From: Crocinitomicaceae bacterium
GTDB taxonomy: Bacteria > Bacteroidota > Bacteroidia > Flavobacteriales_D > Crocinitomicaceae
DNA: 16,273 nucleotides
Assembly (NCBI GenBank): GCA_030833265.1
Contig: JAURHO010000023.1
Coordinates: 1-16,273 of the forward strand
Reading direction: 5' to 3'
Part shown: piece by piece, positions 1 to 7,389 of the stretch
How positions within the stretch are numbered: the stretch's first letter is position 1
How the letters are laid out: each line of letters begins with the position of its first letter
Program-made: the position numbers and the translations under genes
Notes under the pieces: generated by a model
The model's database searches: none
What the model was told of the DNA's origin: nothing
The model's input: only the letters and a program-made list of their open reading frames with translations

Positions 1-178
1 GTGCTTCCGTGCGTTTTTTCTTGTACAAGAAAAGGGCAATGCCGGCCGTTAAGAAGGCCATATTGAGCAACACAAAAGGTTGGATTTGATGCAGCTGCCA
101 TTGTGCGGCAAATGCGAGCATTTTCAGGGCAATAAATGCCCCGCCAAAACCAAGTGCGTATGTCCAGGCGTTTTTCAT
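1..178 (-). CDS. small membrane protein, 3' end outside window
   Basis: I do not recognise this gene. An ATG at 178-176 opens a frame that stays open to the window edge, giving 59 codons. The product begins MKNAWTYALGFGGAFIALK and shows two hydrophobic stretches (about residues 6-24 and 34-52), followed by a basic KKKR run, so two membrane helices with a short loop are likely. The start codon shares its A with the TAA stop of rho (TAATG), the usual sign of translational coupling, so this gene should be cotranscribed with and downstream of rho. A small membrane protein after rho would not be surprising in Bacteroidota, but I cannot assign it to a DUF family from this fragment. That the frame is real is fairly secure; the function is unknown. 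Confidence 0.6.
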   Translation of the reverse strand, partial: MKNAWTYALGFGGAFIALKMLAFAAQWQLHQIQPFVLLNMAFLTAGIALFLYKKKRTEA

Positions 179-1869
179 TAGCTATTCATTGAAACCAAAA
201 ATTCTTCGTTGGAAAGTGTGTTTTCCATATGTGATTTCATGAATTCCATTGCTTCTACCGGGTTCATGTCTGCAATGAATTTTCTGAGTAACCAAACGCG
301 TTGTAATACATCTTTGCCCACTAATAAATCTTCGCGGCGCGTACCCGATGCTGTAATGTCAATAGCAGGGTAGATGCGGCGGTTAGAAATTTTGCGGTCA
401 AGTTGAAGTTCCATGTTACCCGTTCCTTTGAACTCTTCAAAGATGACTTCATCCATTTTAGAGCCAGTTTCAGTAAGGGCAGTAGCCAAAATAGAAAGTG
501 AACCACCGTTTTCAATTTTACGCGCAGATCCAAAGAATCTTTTTGGTTTGTGCAAGGCGTTGGCATCGACACCACCAGAAAGGACTTTCCCAGATGCAGG
601 AGAAACAGTGTTGTATGCGCGCGCTAGACGGGTGATGGAATCGAGTAAGATACAAACGTCGTGTCCGCATTCTACCATGCGCTTCGCTTTTTCAAGGACC
701 ATATTAGCCACCTTTACATGGCGCTCTGCTGGTTCGTCAAAGGTCGAGGCAATGACTTCTGCTTTTACGGAGCGAGCCATGTCGGTTACCTCTTCAGGAC
801 GTTCGTCAATGAGTAAGACAATTAAGTAAGTTTCTGGATGATTGGCCGCAATGGCGTTTGCGACATCCTTCAAGAGCATGGTCTTACCTGTTTTTGGCTG
901 CGCGACAATCATACCGCGCTGTCCTTTACCAATTGGCGCGAAAAGGTCCATGACACGCGTAGAAAGTGATTCTTGGGCGTGGCCAGTCAGTTTGAATTTT
1001 TCTGAAGGGAAAAGCGGCGTTAAATATTGGAAAGGAACGCGATCTCGGATATAAGATGGATCGCGGCCATTTATAGATTCTACTTTCACCAACGGGAAGA
1101 ATTTTTCTCCTTCACGCGGTGGACGAATGGTTCCTTTGACGGTATCACCGGTTTTTAAACCAAATAACTTGATTTGGTTCTGAGAAACGTAAATATCGTC
1201 AGGGGAAGGTAAATAATTGTAATCGGACGAACGCAAAAAGCCATAGCCATCTTGAATCACTTCAAGAACGCCCTCAGCTGTTACAATGCCAACGAGATCA
1301 TATAAATCTTCTTTCATGGCTTCAATGGCTGCATTTTCAGCCGTGACGTCTGAATTTTGCTGCTCTTTTTGAGCATGCTCATTGCGTTGATTGAAACGCG
1401 GATTATTTTGGTTTCCTTGCTTGTTCGGGTTATTTTGTTGATTGGGGTTACCCTGATTATTCTGGTTGCCTTGGTTACCAGTTTGGTTTTGGTTGTTTTG
1501 TCTTGGTTGTTTCTCGCGTCTTGGCTGAGCTTGTTGTTCCGAGGCTGGAGCAGTTGCTTCGTTTTCGGTAGGTGTTGAAGAAACTGAATCAGGGCTCTTC
1601 ATTGCTGAAGTTTCCTCGGTTGCAATTGGTTTTCTTGCTCTTTTGGTGCGTGTATTTGGATTCGAAGCGTCAGCTGACTCATTGGAAATCTCCGCTTTTA
1701 TAGCTTTTGGAGTTTCTTCAGCGGCACTAGCCTGCGAAGCAGCTTTGGGCTCACCCATAATTGCTGCAATCAGTTCGTTTTTTTTGAGTGCACCGGCGTC
1801 AAGGCCTAGACTTTGTGCAATGACACGGAGGTCTGAGATTTTTTTACTCTCTAATGTTTTAAGATCCAT
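178..1869 (-). CDS. rho: transcription termination factor Rho with Q/N-rich insert
   Basis: This is the hexameric RNA-dependent ATPase that ends transcription of untranslated RNA. From the ATG at 1869 it is 563 aa. In order: an N-terminal helical Rho_N domain (about 1-40), a disordered Ala/Ser/Glu then Gln/Asn-rich segment (about 41-185), a cold-shock-like RNA-binding domain (about 194-265), and the ATPase with Walker A QPKTGKT (324-330), Walker B ILLDS ending at D410, and the SGGVDANALHKPKRFFGSAR segment (431-450). E. coli Rho is 419 aa; the excess is the insert. A longer frame starts 25 codons upstream at a TTG (1944), but those residues do not resemble Rho, while MDLKTLESKKISDLRVIA is typical of the family. 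About 109 nt separate it from the gene upstream, with no clear TAnnTTTG box, so readthrough or an unrecognised promoter supplies transcription. Confidence 0.96.
   Translation of the reverse strand: MDLKTLESKKISDLRVIAQSLGLDAGALKKNELIAAIMGEPKAASQASAAEETPKAIKAEISNESADASNPNTRTKRARKPIATEETSAMKSPDSVSSTPTENEATAPASEQQAQPRREKQPRQNNQNQTGNQGNQNNQGNPNQQNNPNKQGNQNNPRFNQRNEHAQKEQQNSDVTAENAAIEAMKEDLYDLVGIVTAEGVLEVIQDGYGFLRSSDYNYLPSPDDIYVSQNQIKLFGLKTGDTVKGTIRPPREGEKFFPLVKVESINGRDPSYIRDRVPFQYLTPLFPSEKFKLTGHAQESLSTRVMDLFAPIGKGQRGMIVAQPKTGKTMLLKDVANAIAANHPETYLIVLLIDERPEEVTDMARSVKAEVIASTFDEPAERHVKVANMVLEKAKRMVECGHDVCILLDSITRLARAYNTVSPASGKVLSGGVDANALHKPKRFFGSARKIENGGSLSILATALTETGSKMDEVIFEEFKGTGNMELQLDRKISNRRIYPAIDITASGTRREDLLVGKDVLQRVWLLRKFIADMNPVEAMEFMKSHMENTLSNEEFLVSMNS
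1399..1506 (-). repeat. low-complexity Q/N-rich coding tract inside rho
   Basis: This stretch encodes Rho residues about 122-157. It is almost entirely Asn, Gln, Gly and Pro, with repeated NQ/NN/GNQ units, and reads as degenerate short repeats at DNA level (recurring ttggtt/ggttg on the plus strand). The composition is prion-like and predicts no folded structure. It is an in-frame part of rho, not a mobile repeat. Confidence 0.75.
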
Positions 1870-1978
1870 CAATGGTAAGTTAAATGCTGAATTTGGAGCA
1901 GTCCCTGAAATGGGCAATTGGAAATTCGATGCAAGTTTAAGCAAAAAACACAGAAAAACGCTATTGAAAGCAATAATT

Positions 1979-3253
1979 CTATGTTTTTCGTTTTTGTTTT
2001 TTTGCTGCCGGGAACAAGATGTTGTTTAAGATGAGGCGGTAGCCCGGAGAATTGGGGTGTAAATTGAGGTCGGTTGGGGGGTCGCCCACTAAATGTTGGT
2101 AGTCTTCGGGGTCGTGCCCGCCATAAAAAGTCCAGGTGCCCTGACCATATTCTCCGTGGACATAACGAGCGGTATTTGCCGCTTTGTTTTCGCCAAGAAT
2201 CAGCACGTTTGGCTTGATGAATTCTCTGTGAAAATCGGTGGTTTGGCCCATGAAGCCATTGATCACATCAACATGACATTGGGTCAGCATGGTCGGGACG
2301 ACATCCCATTTTGCGGAAAAATCAAAGAGTGTAAATTGGTCGTTTTTCTCGGTGATCAGGCGTTGATTTCTGAGTTCGGTGCCGTCAATGTCTGAATATT
2401 CATAGACCATTGGGTCTTTGATGAGGTGGAAGTTTTGAAACGCAAAAGTGCTATTGAAATCTAGTTTCTCTTGTGCTTTTGGATCGGAGGGTGTGCCATC
2501 AAAAACGGCTTCTTGGATGTCTACATGTTCAGCTGCCAAGGCAATATCAAAAGAATCGGTACCGGAACACATCGTGAATAAAAAGCCACCACCAATGACA
2601 AAATTCCGAATATTGACAGCCACGGCTCTTTTGAGCGCAGCAGTATTGGCATAACCGAGTTTAGCTGCAGACGCTTCGGTGCGGGCAACTTCTTGTTGGT
2701 ACCAGCTTTGCATGCGCGCCGAGCCATAGAATTTTCCGTATTGCCCCGTGAAGTCTTCGTGATGCAAGTGCAACCAATCGTATTTGGGTAAAATACCATT
2801 GACAATTGCGGAGTCATAGATTTTATCGTATTTGATTTCAGCGTATTCGAGTACGAGTGTAACGGCGTCGTCCCAGGGTAATTTGTTGGGGGGGGTATAG
2901 ACCGCAATTTTGGGCGCTTTCTCGAGCTGCACTACTTCCATATTGACCTCGGGGTCATTGATTTGCGCTTTGATTTGATTGACCTGACCATCAGCTAAAA
3001 CCTGATAACTTACATTGCGCAGCAAAAGTTCTTCTTCAATACTTTGCAAGTGAGGAAGCAAAAAAGAACCGCCGCGGTAATTGAGCAGCCATTCAATAGT
3101 TACTTGGTTTTCGAGTGTCCAGTAGGCGATACCGTAGGCTTTCAGGTGATTCTTTTGGGAGTCATCCATTGGAATCAGAATCTGACTAGCCAGCAGTTGC
3201 TGTGAGAAAAAAATGAAAAATAAAATGAGTTTTACCTTAGAAAGGATCTTCAT
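1979..3253 (-). CDS. exported conserved protein, usually auto-named 'asparagine synthetase B'
   Basis: The 424-aa product starts with a signal peptide (MKILSKVKLILFFIFFSQQ, cleavage near 23), so it acts outside the cytoplasm. Flavobacterial relatives with the same landmark strings (LIPMDDSQKNHLKAYGIAYW near the N-terminus; GGGFLFTMCSGTDSFDIA at 221-238; FYGGHDPEDY at 376-385) are usually deposited as 'asparagine synthetase B'. I see no N-terminal Cys nucleophile and no PP-loop ATP-pyrophosphatase motif, so that name is probably wrong. The GGG-FLFTMCSG elbow with Cys229 and the later GGHDPED (His380) suggest a class I glutamine-amidotransferase-like fold; this is inference. The ATG at 3253 is preferred over the upstream start at 3292 because it begins the signal peptide; it lies inside the end of dnaB (17-nt overlap), implying coupled translation. 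Confidence 0.85.
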   Translation of the reverse strand: MKILSKVKLILFFIFFSQQLLASQILIPMDDSQKNHLKAYGIAYWTLENQVTIEWLLNYRGGSFLLPHLQSIEEELLLRNVSYQVLADGQVNQIKAQINDPEVNMEVVQLEKAPKIAVYTPPNKLPWDDAVTLVLEYAEIKYDKIYDSAIVNGILPKYDWLHLHHEDFTGQYGKFYGSARMQSWYQQEVARTEASAAKLGYANTAALKRAVAVNIRNFVIGGGFLFTMCSGTDSFDIALAAEHVDIQEAVFDGTPSDPKAQEKLDFNSTFAFQNFHLIKDPMVYEYSDIDGTELRNQRLITEKNDQFTLFDFSAKWDVVPTMLTQCHVDVINGFMGQTTDFHREFIKPNVLILGENKAANTARYVHGEYGQGTWTFYGGHDPEDYQHLVGDPPTDLNLHPNSPGYRLILNNILFPAAKKQKRKT

Positions 3254-4787
3254 CGCTGTCTTCTTTTCTAAAAATATCCTCCTCTGTTTCATCCATCTTG
3301 CTTTTCATGGTATAGGTCGCAAACTCTTGGTTGAACTGATTGAGGCTGTTAGCATTTGGATTCGGGAGGTCTAGGCCTTCTACTTCGTCTAGGTTTTCAA
3401 AGCGTGCAAATTCAGGTACAAAGCGCAATCTTACATTTTTGAGTGCACCGTTTCTGTGTTTTGCAATGATGATTTCACCAGTGCCTAATGTCGAGTTGCC
3501 ATCAGGATCTTGGGTGATGTCGTAGTATTCTGGTCTATAGATAAACGAAACGATATCGGCATCTTGCTCGATGGCTCCTGATTCGCGAAGGTCGGAGAGC
3601 ATTGGTCTTTTGTCGCCACCGCGTGTTTCTACTGAACGGCTCAACTGACTTAAGGCAATGATCGGAACATTGAGTTCTTTGGCAATTTCCTTGATGGATC
3701 TGGAAATCGTTGAAATTTCTTGCTCGCGGTTTCCGCCGTTTTTGGAATCTTTGGCACTCATGAGCTGCAAGTAATCAATGATGACAAGATCAATGTTGTA
3801 TTGTGCTTTCAAGCGGCGACACTTGGCGCGGAAGTCAAATATGTTGATCCCTGGGGTGTCGTCAATATAAATAGGGGCCTCGGCTAGTTTGCCAATGCGG
3901 GTGTGTAGTTGTTGAAATTCGTGTTCTTTGAGGTCACCCTTACGGAGTTTTTCGGCAGGCAATCTTGATTCACTGGCAATGAGACGCTTGACCAATTGTA
4001 CAGAGGACATCTCAAGGGAAAAGATAGCGACACCTTTTCCGTAGTCAACGGCGGTGTTTCGAGCCATAGACAAAACGAATGCTGTTTTACCCATACCAGG
4101 ACGCGCCGCCAAAACGATCATGTCAGAGCGCTGCCAACCGGCGGTTACTTTGTCGAGGTCATGGAAACCAGTCGGGATACCTGAGACGCCATCGGCATTT
4201 TTAGAGGCCAATTCAATTTCGTGAATGGCTTCTTGTACAATATAGGACATCGTGCCTACTTGCTTGGACATATTGTTTTCAGCAATGCTGAATAAATCTG
4301 ATTCGGCATCGTTGAGCAAATCAAAGACATCGCGCGTTTCGTCATAGGCATCGCGGATGATTTTTGAACTGACATTGATGAGCTCTCGTTTGATGAATTT
4401 TTCTGCCAAGATGCGCGCGTGGTGCTGAACGTGAGCGGCACTTGCAACACGGTTTGTGAGCGAGGCCACATAAGGTGTGCCACCTGCTAACTCGAGTTCT
4501 CCACTTTTTTGGAGTTGCGAGGTAACGGTGACGAGGTCAATAGGGTTGGTGGCAGCAAAAAGCGCACGGATGGCTTTGAAAATATGCTGATGACGCACGT
4601 CGTAGAACGTTTTTTCGGAGAGAATATCAATGGTGTCATTAATCGCGCGGCTTTCAAGCATCATGGCGCCAAGCACAACTTGCTCTATGTCAGTAGCCTG
4701 AGGCGGTATTCTGCCTATTTCAGACAGGGATTGCGCAGCATTTTTGACACGTGTAATTGGCTTTCGATTGCTATCCGGATTCTCCAT
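3237..4787 (-). CDS. dnaB: replicative DNA helicase DnaB
   Basis: This is the hexameric 5'-3' helicase that unwinds DNA at the replication fork and contacts primase and the tau clamp-loader subunit. It is 516 aa (E. coli 471 aa). The N-terminal helical domain begins at about residue 30 (PPQATDIEQVVLGAMML) and runs to about 130, followed by a linker and the RecA-like domain. Walker A is ARPGMGKTAF (228-237) and Walker B is LVIIDYLQ (334-341). EQEISTISRSIKEIAKEL (355-372) and ALSQLSRSVE (378-387) are further DnaB signatures. The extra length is an acidic, low-complexity tail after about 465 ending EDSDEDPF. No intein is present. A TATATTTG box lies just before the start. The 3' end overlaps the exported protein downstream; nth lies 94 nt upstream on the same strand. 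Confidence 0.97.
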   Translation of the reverse strand: MENPDSNRKPITRVKNAAQSLSEIGRIPPQATDIEQVVLGAMMLESRAINDTIDILSEKTFYDVRHQHIFKAIRALFAATNPIDLVTVTSQLQKSGELELAGGTPYVASLTNRVASAAHVQHHARILAEKFIKRELINVSSKIIRDAYDETRDVFDLLNDAESDLFSIAENNMSKQVGTMSYIVQEAIHEIELASKNADGVSGIPTGFHDLDKVTAGWQRSDMIVLAARPGMGKTAFVLSMARNTAVDYGKGVAIFSLEMSSVQLVKRLIASESRLPAEKLRKGDLKEHEFQQLHTRIGKLAEAPIYIDDTPGINIFDFRAKCRRLKAQYNIDLVIIDYLQLMSAKDSKNGGNREQEISTISRSIKEIAKELNVPIIALSQLSRSVETRGGDKRPMLSDLRESGAIEQDADIVSFIYRPEYYDITQDPDGNSTLGTGEIIIAKHRNGALKNVRLRFVPEFARFENLDEVEGLDLPNPNANSLNQFNQEFATYTMKSKMDETEEDIFRKEDSDEDPF

Positions 4788-4791
4788 GAAA

Positions 4792-4799
4792 CAAATATA
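4792..4799 (-). promoter_or_regulatory. candidate -7 box TATATTTG before dnaB
   Basis: On the minus strand, TATATTTG matches the Bacteroidota -7 consensus TAnnTTTG exactly. It is followed by TTTC and then the dnaB ATG, so transcription would begin at or next to the start codon. No TTG box lies 17-23 nt upstream, which lowers confidence. The 94-nt gap after nth is the natural place for a dnaB promoter. Confidence 0.4.
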
Positions 4800-4867
4800 G
4801 GGAAAGGCTGCTGTTTATTATAATTTGCCAATTAGGAGTTATAAAAAAGTTGTAAAGGCGAGTTTTG

Positions 4868-4886
4868 AACAATTGTTGATATCAAC
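4868..4886. other. two overlapping palindromes at the 3' end of nth
   Basis: AACAATTGTT (4868-4877) and GTTGATATCAAC (4875-4886) are both perfect inverted repeats that share their GTT. They span the nth stop codon and the start of the nth-dnaB gap. They could be an operator or a weak 3' hairpin. The stems are short and lack a directly adjoining U-tract, so I do not call a terminator. Confidence 0.3.
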
Positions 4887-5529
4887 GAAGTTCTTTCTTG
4901 GCAGCTGCGGTGCCAATGGTTCTGGTGATGACGTCTAATTCTAGTTTGGGAGAACGTGCAGGTGAATAAGCCCTACCATAGAAAATGATTTGCAAATGCA
5001 GTTTGTTCCACAGTTCTTTGGCAAAAAGCGCTTTGGCATCTTTTTCGGTTTGCACCACATTTTTTCCGGAAGTCAGGCCCCAACGGGTCATTAGGCGATG
5101 GATATGCGTGTCTACCGGAAATGCCGGAAAGCCAAAAGCTTGCGACATCACTACAGATGCTGTTTTGTGTCCGACACCTGGCAAAGCTTCAAGTGCTTCA
5201 TAGCTTGCGGGAACATCGCCATTGTATTGGTTTACTAGAATTTTAGAGAGTTCAGAAATAGCAGCAGCTTTTTTTGGAGAAAGCCCACAAGGCCTAATGA
5301 TGCTTTGAATTTGTTCAACCGGAACCTGACTCATGTCAAAAGGGTTGTCTGCCAAAGCAAAAAGTTTCGGTGTGATTTGATTCACGCGCTCGTCGGTGCA
5401 TTGTGCAGAAAGCAAAACAGCCACTAGGAGTGTATAGGCATCTTTGTGCTCGAGTGGGATAGGTGTGGTCGGGAAAAGCGCCTCAAGGGTTTCCACCACA
5501 AATTGGGCTTTTTCTTTTTTTGTTTTCAT
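4882..5529 (-). CDS. nth: endonuclease III (DNA glycosylase/AP lyase) lacking the 4Fe-4S cysteines
   Basis: This is a base-excision repair enzyme that removes oxidised pyrimidines and cleaves the abasic site. It is 215 aa from the ATG at 5529 (E. coli 211 aa). The helix-hairpin-helix LEALPGVGHKTA (113-124) carries the catalytic Lys122, and FPVDTHIHR (137-145) carries the catalytic Asp140; TLLVAVLLSAQCTDERVN near 33-50 is typical of the family. The C-terminus, where E. coli Nth has four cluster cysteines, reads GRAYSPARSPKLELDVITRT and has no cysteine, so the iron-sulfur cluster is absent; I think this is common in Bacteroidota. Its ATG overlaps the TGA of the J-domain gene (ATGA), so it is translationally coupled. 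The longer frame from 5559 adds 10 residues that do not look like Nth. Confidence 0.94.
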   Translation of the reverse strand: MKTKKEKAQFVVETLEALFPTTPIPLEHKDAYTLLVAVLLSAQCTDERVNQITPKLFALADNPFDMSQVPVEQIQSIIRPCGLSPKKAAAISELSKILVNQYNGDVPASYEALEALPGVGHKTASVVMSQAFGFPAFPVDTHIHRLMTRWGLTSGKNVVQTEKDAKALFAKELWNKLHLQIIFYGRAYSPARSPKLELDVITRTIGTAAAKKELR

Positions 5530-6395
5530 AAGCATCCAAAACTTAGGAAGTGAAGCCAACGTGTTTCGGTCAGCAAAAAGTAAATCATAAACGGCCCAAC
5601 TAGAAACCTAGAAAAATAGGAACCGGCTACAAAAATAATATCGGCACTTGCAAAGCGCCAACTGATCCAAGGGAATAGAAATACAAGGCTCACCCAAATT
5701 TGTGCCCAGTAAAAGGTAAAATGAACAGGTGTGCGTCTGATCCAGTGTTTTTCTTGAAATTCTATGCTTTTTACCTGTCTGAGCCAAGGTGTTTCAATGG
5801 CTTTGATGTGTTTAGACTTGCTGAGCTGCTGACTAAAATAATCCGCGACCCAATAATGTCTTTGGTCAGTACTAAAGAAAAGTTGTACGGAATGCCCTTC
5901 CATGCTCTGGTAGCTTTTCGTTCCGAAACTAGCAGGGTAGATTTCGCGTTGCTTTTCTGGCAGGAAAAAATCTATCCAAACCGTAAAAAACAAACACAAC
6001 CCTAACATGGCGGCAAATTGGTGCCATCTTCCTTTCCAAGAGGTTTTTAAATCTTGAAGGTAAGCAGTTTTGTAGGCCTCTTCGGCTGCTTTTCGCTGTG
6101 CGTGCTTTTCGCGTGCATGTTTGCGATACTGCTCGTAGGCTGCTTTTTGTTCGGCATCTTGAGACGCACGTTGGGTTTCATTTTGCCAAACTTTTGTCGC
6201 GTCAGGAGTTTCGTTGCCGCCATTGAGCAGTAATTCATAAGCCGTTTGAACAGCAATAAATTTTTCTTGGGCTCCTGCCGAATGGTTTTTATCTGGATGG
6301 TATTTTTTGACCAAGCCACGATAGGCCCGTCTGATTTCTAGCGGGCTAGCACCGGGTTTCAATCCGAATATCTTATAGGCTTCTCCAGCTTGCAT
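5526..6395 (-). CDS. J-domain protein with C-terminal membrane segments
   Basis: This is a DnaJ-type Hsp70 co-chaperone, 289 aa. The J domain occupies about residues 5-58 (EAYKIFGLKPGASPLEIRRA...), with the essential HPD at 33-35 (KYHPDKN), so it should stimulate DnaK ATPase. A charged Ala/Lys/Glu/Gln-rich probable coiled coil follows (about 72-112). Then come three hydrophobic segments: about 124-145, 226-246 and 253-275. The glycine/phenylalanine and zinc-finger regions of true DnaJ are absent, so this is a specialised (type III) J protein anchored in the inner membrane; its client is unknown. The ATG at 6395 is preferred over a TTG at 6410 because the J domain starts right after it. It overlaps the end of the menE-like gene by 23 nt and the start of nth by 3 or 4 nt, inside a coupled operon. 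Confidence 0.85.
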   Translation of the reverse strand: MQAGEAYKIFGLKPGASPLEIRRAYRGLVKKYHPDKNHSAGAQEKFIAVQTAYELLLNGGNETPDATKVWQNETQRASQDAEQKAAYEQYRKHAREKHAQRKAAEEAYKTAYLQDLKTSWKGRWHQFAAMLGLCLFFTVWIDFFLPEKQREIYPASFGTKSYQSMEGHSVQLFFSTDQRHYWVADYFSQQLSKSKHIKAIETPWLRQVKSIEFQEKHWIRRTPVHFTFYWAQIWVSLVFLFPWISWRFASADIIFVAGSYFSRFLVGPFMIYFLLTETRWLHFLSFGCL

Positions 6396-7389
6396 CGGTA
6401 AGGTTAGCAAGTGTTTCTTGCCGCTTAATTTTTAAAGTTTGCGTTCGTTGAAACTCCGGAACAAAAGCTATTTTTTTAGGAATGGCTGCTGCATGCAGGG
6501 CAAGTGCAGTCCAGTCAAGTTCTAACTCAATTGCTACACCCTCCATGACAAGACCCACTACCGAACCCCATTTTTCATCGGGTACACCTGTGATAAAGAA
6601 AGGTCGAGTAAGCACAGTGCTCAATTTTTCTTCGAGTTGCTCCGGAATAATTTTGAGGCCGCCGGTAATAATAGCGAAGTCTGAACGTCCGAGCCATTCA
6701 AAACGCTGTGCATCAATTAAATTCACCAAGTCATTGGTGTGTATCGGTGCGTCAAGTAGTGCAGGGTAATGAATTGTTAGACACTGATCGTGTTGCTCAA
6801 AATGTACGCCTTCGATGGCTTGGAATGGCGCTGAAACCTGGTTTCCAACATGGCGTAAAGCCACATGAGACAAGGTTTCCGTCATTCCATAGCTTTGAAT
6901 CAAGGCAATTTGCTGTGCACGACAGCGCTCTATCAAACTGGCTTCAAGTGGCGCCCCTCCAATTAAAATTTTTTCGATGCGGGAGAGTTTCAAGGCCTCA
7001 TGTTCCAAGCTCTGTTGCAATTGGGTGGGCACCATCGAAATGAAATTGATCGAAGGATCGAAGTTCTGAAGTGGTCTCGAGCTAGGCAGGTCAATGTAAA
7101 GCTCAAAATTGGCAAGAAGTGCGCGCGCTAATTGCAGCAGCCCACCTACACTTGTAAGCGGTAAGCAAACCAAGGCTTTTGTATGCTGATCGAGTTGCAG
7201 TGCTTTGATACTTGCTGTGGCCGATGTGATGAGTTGAGCTTTTGTAAACTGAATTTTCTTGGGGGCTCCGGTTGAGCCAGAACTTTGAAAATCAAATGAA
7301 AGATCTTGCTGCCAGGCATGCAAAAAAGTCTGCACTTGCGTTTGCAATTCAGGAGCTTCAGAAAGTAAATGCCAATTTGAAGGTATCAA
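6373..7389 (-). CDS. menE: o-succinylbenzoate--CoA ligase-like AMP-forming enzyme, TTG start
   Basis: This is an adenylate-forming (ANL) enzyme, most likely the menaquinone-pathway ligase that activates o-succinylbenzoate with ATP and CoA. It is 338 aa, short for the superfamily but in line with compact Bacteroidota MenE. Visible motifs: phosphate loop QSSGSTGAPKKI (35-46), acyl-binding YGMTET (167-172), the hinge region GRSDFAIITGGLKI (234-247), and TLKIKRQE (318-325) with the catalytic Lys (K320 or K322). The only start available after the upstream in-frame TGA (7395-7393) and before much of the protein is TTG at 7389. That TTG overlaps the tau stop codon (TTGA), so translation is probably coupled to the frameshifted dnaX product. 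No other men genes are in the window; the symbol rests on size and motifs, and another small acyl-CoA ligase is possible. Confidence 0.78.
   Translation of the reverse strand: MIPSNWHLLSEAPELQTQVQTFLHAWQQDLSFDFQSSGSTGAPKKIQFTKAQLITSATASIKALQLDQHTKALVCLPLTSVGGLLQLARALLANFELYIDLPSSRPLQNFDPSINFISMVPTQLQQSLEHEALKLSRIEKILIGGAPLEASLIERCRAQQIALIQSYGMTETLSHVALRHVGNQVSAPFQAIEGVHFEQHDQCLTIHYPALLDAPIHTNDLVNLIDAQRFEWLGRSDFAIITGGLKIIPEQLEEKLSTVLTRPFFITGVPDEKWGSVVGLVMEGVAIELELDWTALALHAAAIPKKIAFVPEFQRTQTLKIKRQETLANLTDASWRSL

Noticed and set aside
413..829. Plus-strand open frame (138 codons) opposite rho
   Set aside because: It is antisense to the conserved ATPase domain of Rho and has no recognisable features of its own.
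1399..1506. Repeat tract as a CRISPR or tandem-repeat locus
   Set aside because: The repeats are in-frame Asn/Gln/Gly codons inside rho, irregular in length, without constant repeats or unique spacers.
4820..4875. Intrinsic terminator between nth and dnaB
   Set aside because: A six-T run is present but the best adjoining stem is about 4 bp with a long loop, too weak to call.
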